Part shown: one piece after another, positions 43,659-53,288 of the stretch
Layout: every line of letters begins with the position of its first letter
Position numbering within the stretch: the first letter of the stretch is position 1
Assembly: GCA_964610315.1 (NCBI GenBank)
Contig: CAZSVM010000016.1
Span: 3,037 to 67,036 of the forward strand
Direction: 5' to 3'
DNA from: JAQVEM01 sp964610315
GTDB lineage: Bacteria > Actinomycetota > Humimicrobiia > Humimicrobiales > Humimicrobiaceae
DNA: 64,000 nt
The notes under the pieces: model-generated
Told to the model about the DNA's origin: nothing
Seen by the model: only the letters and a program-made list of their open reading frames with translations
Databases searched by the model: none
Made by a program: the position numbers and the translations under genes

Positions 43659-43741
43659 AATATATAATTATTAATCTAATGACTTAATAATATAATAACC
43701 TGATGGTAAAAAGTTTATACCGGTTTGCTTTTCACTCATAT

Positions 43742-44140
43742 TTAGCCTTCTATTAATTTGATATAGAGATTTCTATTTCTGGGTCCGTCAAATTCGCAGA
43801 AATATATACTCTGCCAGGTTCCCAGCACCGGCTTACCTCCCTTAATGATTATACTCAAAGATGCTCCTACCACCGTGGATTTTATATGGGAATCGGAATT
43901 TCCTTCAAGGTGAGAATAATTTTCACTGGCTGGAATCAGCTCGCTTAAACTGTTGTTAATGTCCAGCTGTACGGTAAAGTCCGCGTTTTCATTTATAGTA
44001 ATTCCGGCAGTGGTATGGGGGACGAATATGCAGCATATACCATTTTTTACATTATGTCTGGCGATAAAATCTTCCACTTTTTTAGTAACATCGATCATTT
44101 CGATTCTGGTTGAGGTTTTAATAGTGAGATTCTCAAACAT
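43742..44140 (-). CDS. YjbQ/UPF0047 family protein (secondary thiamine-phosphate synthase-like)
   Basis: A 132-residue protein of the UPF0047/YjbQ family. The conserved core GICCIFVPHTTAGITINENAD and the HLEGNSDSHIKSTVVG and GTWQSIYFCEFDGPRNR stretches are all intact. Some members have weak thiamine phosphate synthase activity; the cellular role is unsettled. It is divergent from the PfkB kinase gene. Confidence 0.92.
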   Translation of the reverse strand: MFENLTIKTSTRIEMIDVTKKVEDFIARHNVKNGICCIFVPHTTAGITINENADFTVQLDINNSLSELIPASENYSHLEGNSDSHIKSTVVGASLSIIIKGGKPVLGTWQSIYFCEFDGPRNRNLYIKLIEG

Positions 44141-44209
44141 CTTTTTCCTTTCTTTTTGTGGAATGGTTAATTTTTATAATTATAAAGATTATAGTTAAAA
44201 AAAATTTTT

Positions 44210-44273
44210 TTATAAAGTTAACGTCCTTTATAAGTTAATAATAATTGACATAATTTTCATAATTCTATTAAAT
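44210..44273 (+). promoter_or_regulatory. Candidate promoter and hairpin before the PfkB kinase gene
   Basis: TTGACA (44245-44250) lies 17 bases before TTAAAT (44268-44273), a good -35 with a moderate -10. Upstream, TTATAAAG (44210-44217) and CTTTATAA (44226-44233) are perfect 8-base inverted repeats, which could be an operator. Confidence 0.5.
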
Positions 44274-44351
44274 GTTATGGGAGAAAACTTATTTAAAATG
44301 AATTATCTATTTCCAATAAAAAACGCCTCAGGTAAAAGGATATAATATCTA

Positions 44352-45344
44352 ATGTCTGTAAAGAAATATAAAGTGGTGGGAATTGGTAACGCTATAGTGG
44401 ATGTTCTGGCCAATGTAGAGGAGGATTTTATTAAACAACATAATCTCCAAAAAGGGACCATGAGAATTGTTGATCAGTTCGAAGTAAAGAAACTGCATTC
44501 ATGTATTAAGGCAGTAAAAGAAGTTTCAGGAGGCTCAGCGGCCAACACTATTGCGGCGCTATCTTCTCTGGGAAATCGGGTTGCTTTTATAGGTAAGGTG
44601 GGAAATGATACCCTGGGCAAATCATTTGAAAAAGATTTAAAGAGCCTGGGAGTCAGCTACTGTACCCTGAAAGCCGATAGCGAACATCCCACGGCGTGTT
44701 GTGTTGTTCTGACTACCCCCGATGCCCAGAGAACCATGAACACCCATCTGGGTGTTTCCGGATTCTTGAGTGTCGAGGATATCGATGAAGTTATTGTTTC
44801 ACAATCCGAGTATATCTATCTTGAAGGTTATCTATGGGATAGCAAGGAAGCTAAAAAAGCATTTAAGAAAGCAATAAAAATAGCGGTAAAGACGGGAGGG
44901 AAGGTTGCCCTGAGCCTTTCTGATTCCTTTTGTGTCCAGCGCCACCGGATTGAATTTTTAAATCTAATTAAAGGTTATGTAAATATTATTTTTGCTAATG
45001 AAGAGGAGATCAAATCATTGTTCAGGGTAAAGAGTATGGAGTCAGCAATTTATAAATGCATAGAAATGGGAAATATATGGGTAATTACCAGATCGGAGAA
45101 AGGATCGGTCATTGTATCTGATGGAAAAGCAAACTTGGTACCGGCTGAAGAAAAGGTTAATGTAATTGATACCACCGGAGCCGGGGATCTTTATGCGGCC
45201 GGGTTTCTTCACGGCCTGGTAAGAGGAATGGATCTAAGAACCTGTGGAAGAATAGGAAGTATAATGGCGTCCGAAGTAATAAGCCGATTCGGTGCCCGCC
45301 TGGAAATACCTCTGACTGAAATATTAAAAAAAAGAGGGTTTTAA
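44352..45344 (+). CDS. PfkB family carbohydrate/nucleoside kinase (adenosine kinase-like)
   Basis: A 330-residue ribokinase-family kinase. Signature elements are VSGGSAANTIAALSSLGNRV (substrate end) and IDTTGAGDLYAAGFLHGL (catalytic D in G-A-G-D). The opening VVGIGNAIVDVLANV is typical of the adenosine-kinase-like branch. Its neighbour is MTA phosphorylase and purC follows, so adenosine (or 5'-methylthioribose) phosphorylation is likely but inferred. Confidence 0.88.
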   Translation: MSVKKYKVVGIGNAIVDVLANVEEDFIKQHNLQKGTMRIVDQFEVKKLHSCIKAVKEVSGGSAANTIAALSSLGNRVAFIGKVGNDTLGKSFEKDLKSLGVSYCTLKADSEHPTACCVVLTTPDAQRTMNTHLGVSGFLSVEDIDEVIVSQSEYIYLEGYLWDSKEAKKAFKKAIKIAVKTGGKVALSLSDSFCVQRHRIEFLNLIKGYVNIIFANEEEIKSLFRVKSMESAIYKCIEMGNIWVITRSEKGSVIVSDGKANLVPAEEKVNVIDTTGAGDLYAAGFLHGLVRGMDLRTCGRIGSIMASEVISRFGARLEIPLTEILKKRGF

Positions 45345-45399
45345 TTTAATTTTAGGTTTAAGGAATAATAAATATATTCAAAAATATGAAAGGAAGAAT

Positions 45400-46209
45400 A
45401 TGAGCGGTATTAAGAAAGCTGGTATTGGAGTATTCGGGGGTTCAGGATTTTATTCTTTTCTGGAGGGAACAGAGGAATATGATATCGATACTCCTTATGG
45501 TTCTCCTTCGGATAAAGTGGTAATTGCCGAAGTGGAAGGGAAGAGAGTTGCCTTTATACCCCGGCATGGGAAAAATCATAGTCTGCCTCCTCACAAAATT
45601 AATTATCGGGCAAATATTTATGCAATGAAAAAATTAGGCGTAAAACGTATCTTTGGACCCTGTGTCTCCGGCAGCCTTCAGCCCCATGTAAAAAGGGGAC
45701 ATTTTGTAGTGTGCGATCAATTTGTGGACAGAACCAAAGGAAGGATTGACACTTTTTATGACGGGCCCAAAACAGTTCACATAGCTATGGCGGAGCCATA
45801 CTGTCCCCATTTAAGAAAAATTGTTATAGAGAGCGCAGAAGAACTCCATATAGATTATCACCCCACCGGTACCGTGGTGGTCATTCAGGGTCCCCGATTC
45901 AGCACCAGAGCAGAAAGCAGGTGGTATTCCTCTCAGGGATGGGAAGTTATAAATATGACCCAGTATCCTGAAATGTATCTGGCCAGGGAACAGGAGATGT
46001 GTTACGTAAATATATCCCTGATTACTGATTATGATACCGGCCTTGTGGGCCATCCGGAGATAAAACCGGTAACCATCGGTGAAGTAGTAAGGGTTTTTAA
46101 AGAGAACAATGAGAAAGTAAGAAAGCTTCTTTTTAAAGCAATATCAAAAATCTCCGAAAAGCGGGATTGTATTTGTTCCCATGCATTAAAAGGGGCTGTG
46201 GTTAGTTAA
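45400..46209 (+). CDS. mtnP: S-methyl-5'-thioadenosine phosphorylase
   Basis: A 269-residue purine nucleoside phosphorylase of the MTAP class, which cleaves 5'-methylthioadenosine with phosphate. The signature GVFGGSGFYSFLEGTEE, the IPRHGKNHSLPPHKINYRAN stretch and the late TQYPEMYLAREQEMCYVN and ITDYDTG, where the purine-binding Asp lies, are all visible. It may also take adenosine, as archaeal homologues do. It is followed by purC and preceded by a putative nucleoside kinase, suggesting a salvage group. Confidence 0.93.
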   Translation: MSGIKKAGIGVFGGSGFYSFLEGTEEYDIDTPYGSPSDKVVIAEVEGKRVAFIPRHGKNHSLPPHKINYRANIYAMKKLGVKRIFGPCVSGSLQPHVKRGHFVVCDQFVDRTKGRIDTFYDGPKTVHIAMAEPYCPHLRKIVIESAEELHIDYHPTGTVVVIQGPRFSTRAESRWYSSQGWEVINMTQYPEMYLAREQEMCYVNISLITDYDTGLVGHPEIKPVTIGEVVRVFKENNEKVRKLLFKAISKISEKRDCICSHALKGAVVS

Positions 46210-46294
46210 ATAATTATTTTAAAATAAGTTATTATTTCTGTTAAATGCTGATCATAAAAATAAAAGTATAATAATTAGGGATAGGAGGAAATTT

Positions 46295-47191
46295 ATGAGA
46301 ATAATCGGAGATGTAGAAATCGAAGGCCTGGAAAAATTAAGAAGCGGTAAAGTTAGGGAGATGTTTTCATTTAATAATAAAATTTTAATAGTAACCACAG
46401 ACAGAATTTCTGCCTTTGATTTCATTTTACCTTCTTTAATTCCTTTGAAAGGTATAATTCTAAATAAAATATCCATTTTCTGGTTTAAATATTTAAAGGA
46501 TATAATCGATAATCATCTGATTGAATGGGACATAGCGAAATTTCCGAAATTTTTAAAAAAATATAAAGATATTCTGAGCGGCAGATCGGTTATAGTAAAA
46601 AAGGTTAAAATTTATCCTATAGAATGCGTGGTCCGCGGCTATATAACCGGATCTGGCTGGGAGGAATATAAAAAATCCGGTATGATTGGGGATCTTAAAC
46701 TCCCGCCCAATCTATCCAAATGTGATCGTCTTTCTGAAGTTATATTTACTCCGACTACCAAAGAAATATCGGGCCATGATATGGTTCTTACCATAAATAA
46801 AGCCAAAAAAATATTTGGTGGAGGGATAGTAGATTTTTTAAAGGAGAAAAGCATAGAGCTTTACTTGAAGGCTTCGGAATATGCCATCAGGCAGGGTATA
46901 ATAATTGCCGATACCAAATTTGAATTTGGAATTACCGATGATAGAATAATACTTGCTGATGAAGTTTTAACCCCGGATTCTTCGAGGTTCTGGCCTCTGG
47001 ATGAATATAGGCCCGGAAGTGAACAAAAAAGTTTTGATAAACAATATGTCAGGGATTATCTTCTGAGTACCGACTGGGACAGAAAATCCACCCCTCCGGA
47101 GCTGCCTCCTGATGTTATAAAAAAGACATCCCAAAAATATATCGATGCCTATGAAAAAATAACCGGGGAAAAGTTTGAGATATCGTATTAG
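46295..47191 (+). CDS. purC: Phosphoribosylaminoimidazole-succinocarboxamide synthase
   Basis: A 298-residue SAICAR synthetase in de novo purine synthesis. Key motifs are SGKVREMF and DRISAFDFILP at the start, ECVVRGYITGSGWEEYKKSG in the middle, and FGITDDRIILADEVLTPDSSRFW and SFDKQYVRDYL toward the end. The size fits the ~300-residue type (yeast-like) rather than the ~240-residue bacterial form. AGGAGG precedes the ATG. It is the only de novo purine gene in the window. Confidence 0.95.
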   Translation: MRIIGDVEIEGLEKLRSGKVREMFSFNNKILIVTTDRISAFDFILPSLIPLKGIILNKISIFWFKYLKDIIDNHLIEWDIAKFPKFLKKYKDILSGRSVIVKKVKIYPIECVVRGYITGSGWEEYKKSGMIGDLKLPPNLSKCDRLSEVIFTPTTKEISGHDMVLTINKAKKIFGGGIVDFLKEKSIELYLKASEYAIRQGIIIADTKFEFGITDDRIILADEVLTPDSSRFWPLDEYRPGSEQKSFDKQYVRDYLLSTDWDRKSTPPELPPDVIKKTSQKYIDAYEKITGEKFEISY

Positions 47192-47265
47192 TTCCTTACC
47201 GGGTAACCTGTTATTCTATATGAATATTTTTAATTTAATGAATAGTTCCTGTTTTAAAATTCAGA

Positions 47266-47844
47266 TTAATCTGTGCAGGAACTAAAATAAGTTTTACCCT
47301 GCAGAAGTGCAACATCCTTCGAAGAAAACCAGAAATATCCCTCCAGAACGGGATCAATCTGTAGTACGTAGGTACCGCTGTGAGTTATATCATTTATTAG
47401 CACTTCCACGGTAACACTTTCACCGGGTTCTACATTATGAGGAAGAGGAGTCCTTGCAGTCTGATCATAATCGGAATAATCTACATCCTGTCCGTAATAA
47501 TGATAACCAATTCTTACCATATTTTCACCACTGCTTCTCCAGGTAAAATCAGAGGTATTGGTAATTTCGATTTTTATATAATTATCACTGTCCGTACAAA
47601 GAAATGAAGGTATATAACCTTTTATTTCAGCTCCAACCTGGGCGTTTTGGTAATCCACTGCTTCCACTACTCCTTCCAGTTCCTTGATTTCTTCTTCCGA
47701 AATAGTTTCTGTTTCTTTACCTTCCTGGGTATCAACATCTATTTTCTCGGCTGATGTTGAGGTACAGGATGAAAAAATGAAAATAAAAAGTATTGATATC
47801 AAGCTTATAATTAGCAGTTTTATTTCAGATGTTTTAGATTTCAT
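47266..47844 (-). CDS. Lipoprotein with an Ig-like (NBR1-type) domain
   Basis: A 192-residue exported lipoprotein. A hydrophobic signal (LLIISLISILFIFIF) ends in a lipobox-like FSSC, with the Cys at about residue 27. A short acidic linker leads to a beta-rich domain with TNTSDFTWRSSGENMVRIGY and EPGESVTVEV, resembling the Ig-like domain first described in NBR1 and in some bacterial surface proteins. The domain call is moderate. The gene is alone on the minus strand, convergent with purC. Function unknown. Confidence 0.68.
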   Translation of the reverse strand: MKSKTSEIKLLIISLISILFIFIFSSCTSTSAEKIDVDTQEGKETETISEEEIKELEGVVEAVDYQNAQVGAEIKGYIPSFLCTDSDNYIKIEITNTSDFTWRSSGENMVRIGYHYYGQDVDYSDYDQTARTPLPHNVEPGESVTVEVLINDITHSGTYVLQIDPVLEGYFWFSSKDVALLQGKTYFSSCTD

Positions 47845-47913
47845 ATTTCCTTTTCCTCACTTTTTTATTAAATATTTTCCGGGTAGTTTATTGATAAGTT
47901 ATTATAGTTTAAA

Positions 47914-47936
47914 TCTTTTATTTTTTGAATAAAAGA
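47914..47936. repeat. 9-base inverted repeat in a divergent intergenic region
   Basis: TCTTTTATT and AATAAAAGA are perfect inverted repeats around TTTTG. It lies between the divergent lipoprotein gene and the DUF948 gene and could be an operator or a weak terminator. Confidence 0.35.
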
Positions 47937-47992
47937 ACCAAAATATATATAATGTTAATTGATTATTTTTATAACCAATCGAAGAGGTTGAA

Positions 47993-48370
47993 ATGACATC
48001 ATTAGAAATAGTAGGTCTGGTTGCCATAATTTTAATTTCTGCTTTTGCCGTGGTTGCCATAATTATCTCCATACCTTTATTTAAGTTAATAAATAAAATT
48101 AAATTTATGGCCGGAAAATTAAATGAGAGTCTGGTTCCTATGGTAGAGAGGCTTAATGACACTGTAACCAATTTAAATACGGAAGTGAGCTCCATTACCG
48201 ATCTCACCCAGAGCATCAGCTCAATAGTTGAACAACTGGAAAAAATTATAAGACTGGCCAGGGTTCTGATAACCACTCCCATAATTAAGATAATAAGCAC
48301 TTCGGCAGGATTGATAAACAGTCTTATAAAAACCAATACCGAAAAAAAGAATGAGGAGGATGAAAAATGA
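47993..48370 (+). CDS. DUF948 family membrane protein
   Basis: A 125-residue protein with one N-terminal membrane helix (LVAIILISAFAVVAIIISI) and a long helical tail. The tail shows hydrophobic heptads (LNDTVTNLNTEVSSITDLTQ) typical of DUF948. Its last four bases overlap the next start (ATGA), so the two are translationally coupled. DUF948 and YtxH proteins commonly occur together; the pair may act in general stress or envelope support, but this is unproven. Confidence 0.85.
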   Translation: MTSLEIVGLVAIILISAFAVVAIIISIPLFKLINKIKFMAGKLNESLVPMVERLNDTVTNLNTEVSSITDLTQSISSIVEQLEKIIRLARVLITTPIIKIISTSAGLINSLIKTNTEKKNEEDEK

Positions 48371-48774
48371 ATTCCGAAAAAGAAGGGAACAACGAAAAAA
48401 ATTATTTTCTTGGAATATTAGCATCACTTATAATCGGACTTTCTGCAGGTTTTATACTGGGAATTTTATTTGCTCCTAAACCAGGCAGTGAAACCAGAAA
48501 GGAAATAAAAGAAAAGAGTGAAGAATTGATGAAAAAGAGCAAAGATGGTTTGGATAAGTTTGTAGGAAGAACAAAGGAATATGTGGATAAAAGTAAAGTT
48601 AAACTTGCAGAATTGAAAAGCAGAGGAGAAGATTTTATCGAGAAAAACAAGGGAAGGATAGTTGATGTATCCAAGGTTATAGGTTCCGAAGCCAAAAAAG
48701 CCAGCAAGAAAATAAAAAAAGTGATGGAAGAGGGAAAAGATACCGCAAAGAAAGTGGAAGAGGACCTGTCCTAG
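48367..48774 (+). CDS. YtxH domain-containing protein
   Basis: A 135-residue protein with one N-terminal membrane helix, ASLIIGLSAGFILGILFAPK, ending in the conserved A-P-K-x-G-x-E-T-R (APKPGSETRKEI) of YtxH family proteins. The remainder is a lysine-rich amphipathic helix. The start overlaps the DUF948 stop. Homologues are linked to stress resistance in Firmicutes, by family only. Confidence 0.9.
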   Translation: MNSEKEGNNEKNYFLGILASLIIGLSAGFILGILFAPKPGSETRKEIKEKSEELMKKSKDGLDKFVGRTKEYVDKSKVKLAELKSRGEDFIEKNKGRIVDVSKVIGSEAKKASKKIKKVMEEGKDTAKKVEEDLS

Positions 48775-48793
48775 ATAGGAAATATAGATTATA

Positions 48794-50182
48794 TTGATCG
48801 AGAATAGACTTACCAAAAAGATTTTAAATATATTACTCAAAAACGGTGCAGATTTTTCAGAAATTTTTATTCAAAAAAGAGTTTTCAACAACCTGAGGCT
48901 GGAAGACGGTAAAATTGAAAACTCCACCAGTGGTTTCGAGCTTGGGTGCGGGTTGAGATTATGGGTTGGCGATAGTACTTTTTATGCCTATGTAGATTCA
49001 CTTGAGGAAAATAAGCTGATTAATGCGGCCAGGGTATTAAGTTCTGCAGTAAATGGAAGCAGCTTTCTTAAAGTCCTGAATCTTACCGAAAATAAAAGTT
49101 CTTATAATGCAGATGTAAAAAAATTTCCTGCTGATATTCCTCCCTCCCATAAAAAAAATATTCTTGAACTTATCAATAAGAATTCAAGAAATTTCAGTTC
49201 TAACATAATACAGGTTACCTCCATTCTTTCCGATGTGGAGGAAGAAATGTTCACGGCCAATTCCTACGGCTCATATTCATCCGATGAAGAAGTAATAAAA
49301 ACGTTTCTGGCTGTAAATGTGGTAGCCAGGAGAGGAAGTAATATAAGAACCGGCTATAAATCACTGGCCCGGTCAGGAGGTTATGAAATATTCGATTTAA
49401 AAAATCCGGGAAATCTGGCTGAAGAAGCATCTAAAATTGCAGTTGATATGCTTGATGCCGTAAATGCGCCGACAGGGGAACTTCCGGTAGTAATAGGGCC
49501 TGCTTTCGGCGGAGTAATTTTTCATGAAGCATGCGGGCATGGGCTGGAAGCCGATACGGTGTTGAAAGATGCTTCAGTTTTTAAGGATAAAATAGGAAAA
49601 AGAATTGCCAGTGAAATAGTAACCGCTATAGATGATTCCACTCTTGAGTACCGGTGGGGTTCATATAAATTCGATGGAGAAGGTTTCCCTTCCTGCAGGA
49701 CAGTATTGATAAAAGACGGTATCCTGCAGAATTACATTCATGACCTTAAAACTTCTAAAAAAATGAAAGTGAAACAGACCGGGAATGGAAGAAGACAATC
49801 GTTCAGGCATGTGCCTATTCCAAGGATGAGTAACACTTATATAGACAGCAAAGATGAAGATCCCGGATCAATCATAAAATCGGTAAGTAAGGGTATATAT
49901 GCCAGAGAATTTGCCGGCGGCCAGGTTGACCCGGTAACGGGAGATTTCGTATTCGGAATAAGCCAGGGTAACCTGATAGAGAACGGTAAAATAAGTTTTC
50001 CCATAAAGGATGCTACTTTAATAGGGAATGGCCCTGATATTTTAAAAAAGATAGAGGCGGTAGGCAACAATCTGGATTTTGCTCCCGGTTTTTGTGGAAA
50101 AAATGGACAGTCGGTTTCCAATGAAGTGGGTCAGCCCACTATAAAGGTAAGTAAGATTACGGTAGGAGGTACCAGGAGTTAA
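48794..50182 (+). CDS. tldD: TldD metalloprotease
   Basis: A 462-residue zinc metalloprotease, catalytic half of the TldD/TldE heterodimer that degrades unfolded peptides and matures some RiPP-type peptides. The signature H-E-x-x-x-H is HEACGH at 244-249. A TTG start is used; TAGGAAA lies about 15 bases upstream, a weak site, and no better in-frame start exists nearby. The C-terminal ISQGNLIENGKISFPI is typical. It is followed at once by tldE. Confidence 0.92.
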   Translation: MIENRLTKKILNILLKNGADFSEIFIQKRVFNNLRLEDGKIENSTSGFELGCGLRLWVGDSTFYAYVDSLEENKLINAARVLSSAVNGSSFLKVLNLTENKSSYNADVKKFPADIPPSHKKNILELINKNSRNFSSNIIQVTSILSDVEEEMFTANSYGSYSSDEEVIKTFLAVNVVARRGSNIRTGYKSLARSGGYEIFDLKNPGNLAEEASKIAVDMLDAVNAPTGELPVVIGPAFGGVIFHEACGHGLEADTVLKDASVFKDKIGKRIASEIVTAIDDSTLEYRWGSYKFDGEGFPSCRTVLIKDGILQNYIHDLKTSKKMKVKQTGNGRRQSFRHVPIPRMSNTYIDSKDEDPGSIIKSVSKGIYAREFAGGQVDPVTGDFVFGISQGNLIENGKISFPIKDATLIGNGPDILKKIEAVGNNLDFAPGFCGKNGQSVSNEVGQPTIKVSKITVGGTRS

Positions 50183-50183
50183 A

Positions 50184-51584
50184 ATGCAGAATGACAGAAA
50201 GTATGAGATAAGAGAAAACCAGTTAATAAAGTTATGTAAGGATACTGCTTCAATGATGAATAAATATAGTGTGGATGAGTTTGAGATTTTTACCGCGAGT
50301 TCTGTTGAAAATGAAATAGAAATCTTTAAAGGAGAGGTAGAAACATTATCATTCTCGGATTCAATCGGTATAGGTATCAGAGTTTTTAGGGATAAATCAA
50401 TAGGTTACGCATATACTACCATACTTGAGAAGGACAGCCTGGCAGACTGTATTCGGAAGGCTGTATCCAATAGCAAAATTACCGGAAAGGAAGAATATAA
50501 TTATTTACCGAGAGAAGAAGAATTTACTTTTAAAAGTAAGTTTATAGATGATAGATTATTATTCCGCCAAAATTTCCTGGATTTCAGCATAGAAGATAAA
50601 GTTACAATGGCAAAAAAACTGGAAATTTTAACCAAAAATAAAGATGCAAGAATTACCGATATAGAAAATGTTATGTATCAGGACAGCATATACGAGACTG
50701 CAATTTTAAATTCGGCTAGCTTCTGCGATAAATATAAAACAACTACCTGTTTAATTTATGTAAATGCAATTTCAAAAGAGGGGGACGATACTTCTACCGG
50801 GGATTTTTTCGGATGCGGACGCTCTCCATCTGAACTGGATCTTGATCAGGTGGCAGAGAAAGCAGCCGGCAGATCTGTTTCGATCCTGGGAGGGAAAAAA
50901 ATCAAGTCACAGGAAGTGAATATTTTGCTGGATCCGGTTATTTCTGCCCAGCTTCTGGGTATAATAGCAGGCAGTATTACTGCGGATTCGGTTCAGAAAA
51001 AGAAATCACTTTTTGCAGGTAAGCTTGGAGAGAAGATATTTTTGGCTGATGTAAACATATTTGATGATGGAACATTACCTGATGGACTTTCTTCCAGACC
51101 ATTCGATGGGGAGGGAATTATTAAGGGCAGAACCTGCGTATTTGAAAAGGGATATCTTAAAACTTACCTCTATAATACTCTTACTGCAAGAAAGGACAAA
51201 ACCTTATCAACCGGTAATGCGGTAAGAGCCTCTTACCGTTCGACTCCGGAGGTAGGTATTTCAAACTTTTACATAGAACCATCCCATACGGATTTCGATA
51301 AGCTTCTAAAGGATATGGGAAGCGGCTTTTATGTAGTGGATATAATAGGACTGCATTCAGGGGTTAATCCTATTTCCGGGCAGATGAGTGTAGGAGCTAA
51401 GGGTCTGTGGATAGAAAACGGTAAACCCCGGTACCCGGTTAAGGAAGTAACCATAGCAACCGATATTTTAAGTTTCTGCAGAAATATCAAAAAAGTTGGA
51501 AATGATCTTCAATTTATCCCGGTGAGCGGATATATAGGCAGCCCTTCTATTCTGGTAAACGATATAATGGTTAGCGGAAAGTAA
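50184..51584 (+). CDS. pmbA: TldE/PmbA family protein
   Basis: A 466-residue non-catalytic partner of TldD; it lacks the H-E-x-x-x-H motif, as expected for TldE. The ending GLWIENGKPRYPVKEVTIA parallels the TldD C-terminus. The ATG has CAGGAG seven bases before, within the tldD end, so the two are translated from one message. No candidate RiPP precursor gene was found adjacent. Confidence 0.92.
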   Translation: MQNDRKYEIRENQLIKLCKDTASMMNKYSVDEFEIFTASSVENEIEIFKGEVETLSFSDSIGIGIRVFRDKSIGYAYTTILEKDSLADCIRKAVSNSKITGKEEYNYLPREEEFTFKSKFIDDRLLFRQNFLDFSIEDKVTMAKKLEILTKNKDARITDIENVMYQDSIYETAILNSASFCDKYKTTTCLIYVNAISKEGDDTSTGDFFGCGRSPSELDLDQVAEKAAGRSVSILGGKKIKSQEVNILLDPVISAQLLGIIAGSITADSVQKKKSLFAGKLGEKIFLADVNIFDDGTLPDGLSSRPFDGEGIIKGRTCVFEKGYLKTYLYNTLTARKDKTLSTGNAVRASYRSTPEVGISNFYIEPSHTDFDKLLKDMGSGFYVVDIIGLHSGVNPISGQMSVGAKGLWIENGKPRYPVKEVTIATDILSFCRNIKKVGNDLQFIPVSGYIGSPSILVNDIMVSGK

Positions 51585-51595
51585 AGTATAATCTG

Positions 51596-51628
51596 GAAGC
51601 ATAAATAAAAAAATTTTTTATAAGCTTC
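51596..51628. terminator. Bidirectional hairpin between convergent tldE and export gene
   Basis: GAAGC (51596-51600) and GCTTC (51624-51628) bracket an A/T palindrome (AAAAAATTTTTT). It lies between the ends of the convergent tldE and minus-strand export genes, where a shared terminator would be expected, although no long T run follows either arm. Confidence 0.38.
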
Positions 51629-51735
51629 AAACCGATATAACATCTCATTCAGTACCTCATTCAAAAAACTGATGTAAATAGAGGTATATTATTTAAACAA
51701 ATATGGATTATGATTATAAACTTGTTCTGGCCTAT

Positions 51736-52236
51736 TTAAGCAGCAGTAATAAATCTTACATAACCTACTGTCTGCCATACTATAGTTACTATTAGTCCTG
51801 CAATCAGTACCCCTATAAATATATGAAGCAGAGCTTTTTTAGGAGGAATACCAAAAACAAAGGCAATAAGTGCTCCTGTCCAGCCGCCGGTAACCGGAAG
51901 CGGTATTCCCACAAATCCTATCAGAGCAAAACCTTCGTATCTTTCAAATCTTTTTGAATGGCGCCTTCGGGTATAATTGAAAAGCCAGTTAAAGAATCTG
52001 TTTGCCAGTCTGAATCTATTCATAAGGAATTTTGATACCGGCTCCAGAATCCATAGTATGGCAATTACCGGCACCATATTTCCCATAACCGATATTATAT
52101 ATGTTTCGAAAATATTCATTCCGTAAGTGGAAAGAGCGATAGGAATGGATGCTCTAAGTTCACCAATAGGAGTCATTGCCATAAAAAATGTTACTATTCT
52201 TGGCGATATAAATTCGAGGAAGTTTGAAAAGTTCAT
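51736..52236 (-). CDS. Small multi-drug export protein family membrane protein
   Basis: A 166-residue membrane protein of the Sm_multidrug_ex family. It has TPIGELRASIPIALSTYGMN at residues ~22-41, then hydrophobic segments, a central basic loop (LFNYTRRRHSKRFERYEG) and GIPLPVTGGWTGALIAFVFG, all family hallmarks. Despite the family name, drug export is poorly documented. It is divergent from uppP. Confidence 0.88.
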   Translation of the reverse strand: MNFSNFLEFISPRIVTFFMAMTPIGELRASIPIALSTYGMNIFETYIISVMGNMVPVIAILWILEPVSKFLMNRFRLANRFFNWLFNYTRRRHSKRFERYEGFALIGFVGIPLPVTGGWTGALIAFVFGIPPKKALLHIFIGVLIAGLIVTIVWQTVGYVRFITAA

Positions 52237-52325
52237 ATCGGCTTTTTATTTTTGATAATTTTATGCTATATTTTAAAAATTAATTAAAAAATTATATTAA
52301 AAAAGAATTTTAATCATTATATAAG

Positions 52326-53267
52326 TTGAATATAATACAGTCAATTATTTTAGGTATAATTCAGGGAGCTACCGAATTTTTTCCCATAAGCAGTTCAGGA
52401 CATCTGGTAATTTTTCCTTATTTTTTTAACTGGAATTATATTCCTCTCTATTTTACGGTAACCGTTCATTTTGCCACCCTTGCTGCAGTGGTAACTATTT
52501 TTTATAAAGAAGTATTCAGAATAATCAAAGCTCTGGTTCTGGGTATCTTTATAAGGAATGTAAGAAATTCAAATAACTTCAAGCTGGGTATATTTCTAAT
52601 CATAGCCACTATTCCGGCCGCAGTGGCTGGATTTTTTCTAAGTGATTATGTTGAAAATTTATTCACCAAACCCATAATTGCGGCAGTGTTTCTACTGGTT
52701 ACTGCCTTATTTTTATGGCTGGGTGAATTCAGGGGAAAAAAGATTGAAGAAAGACTTATGAAATCCAGGGATGTTTTAAGCAATAAAAATCTTTCCAATA
52801 AAGGCCAAGGAACTGAGAGAGGTAGACTTATTGGTGAAATCGAGGTCAAAGGTAATAACACAAAAAAAATAAGATTTAATTTTCCTATAACCGTAATAAC
52901 CGGAATAGGGCAGGCTTTAGCCATTCTACCCGGAGTTTCGAGATCGGGGGCCACTATATCCTTTGCCAGATTTTTTGGGATAAAAAGAAGTGAAGCGGTT
53001 CGGTTTTCCTTTTTACTTTCAATTCCGGTTATTTTTGGCTCATTCATATTTGAACTATATCGCTCCTCGGATATTATTTTTGGAAATGGCCCGCAAGTAG
53101 TGCAAAATCTTATAGCCGGTTTTTTATCCTCTTATCTGGCGGGATTGTTTGCGGTGAAGTTTGTTGTTTATCTGGCTGGAAGGAGAAATTTAAATGTGTT
53201 TGCGATATACTGTATTTGTCTGGCAGGAGCAGTTTTTATTTTTTATGCAATAAACAGATTTATGTAA
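52326..53267 (+). CDS. uppP: Undecaprenyl-diphosphatase
   Basis: A 313-residue BacA/UppP enzyme that recycles undecaprenyl diphosphate for cell wall synthesis. Catalytic motifs are QGATEFFPISSSGH at 14-27 and PGVSRSGATISFARFFG at about 204-220. A cytoplasmic loop at about 140-185 is lysine-rich and longer than in E. coli. It starts at TTG without a clear ribosome-binding site. The next gene begins about 20 bases after the stop, so the two may be one unit. Family overexpression gives bacitracin tolerance. Confidence 0.93.
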   Translation: MNIIQSIILGIIQGATEFFPISSSGHLVIFPYFFNWNYIPLYFTVTVHFATLAAVVTIFYKEVFRIIKALVLGIFIRNVRNSNNFKLGIFLIIATIPAAVAGFFLSDYVENLFTKPIIAAVFLLVTALFLWLGEFRGKKIEERLMKSRDVLSNKNLSNKGQGTERGRLIGEIEVKGNNTKKIRFNFPITVITGIGQALAILPGVSRSGATISFARFFGIKRSEAVRFSFLLSIPVIFGSFIFELYRSSDIIFGNGPQVVQNLIAGFLSSYLAGLFAVKFVVYLAGRRNLNVFAIYCICLAGAVFIFYAINRFM

Positions 53268-53288
53268 AGGAGAGTGAACATTGGAACT

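Noticed and set aside
48794..51584. Hidden peptide precursor for TldD/TldE
   Set aside because: No small ORF with leader-core features is adjacent; the flanking genes are DUF948/YtxH and an export protein.
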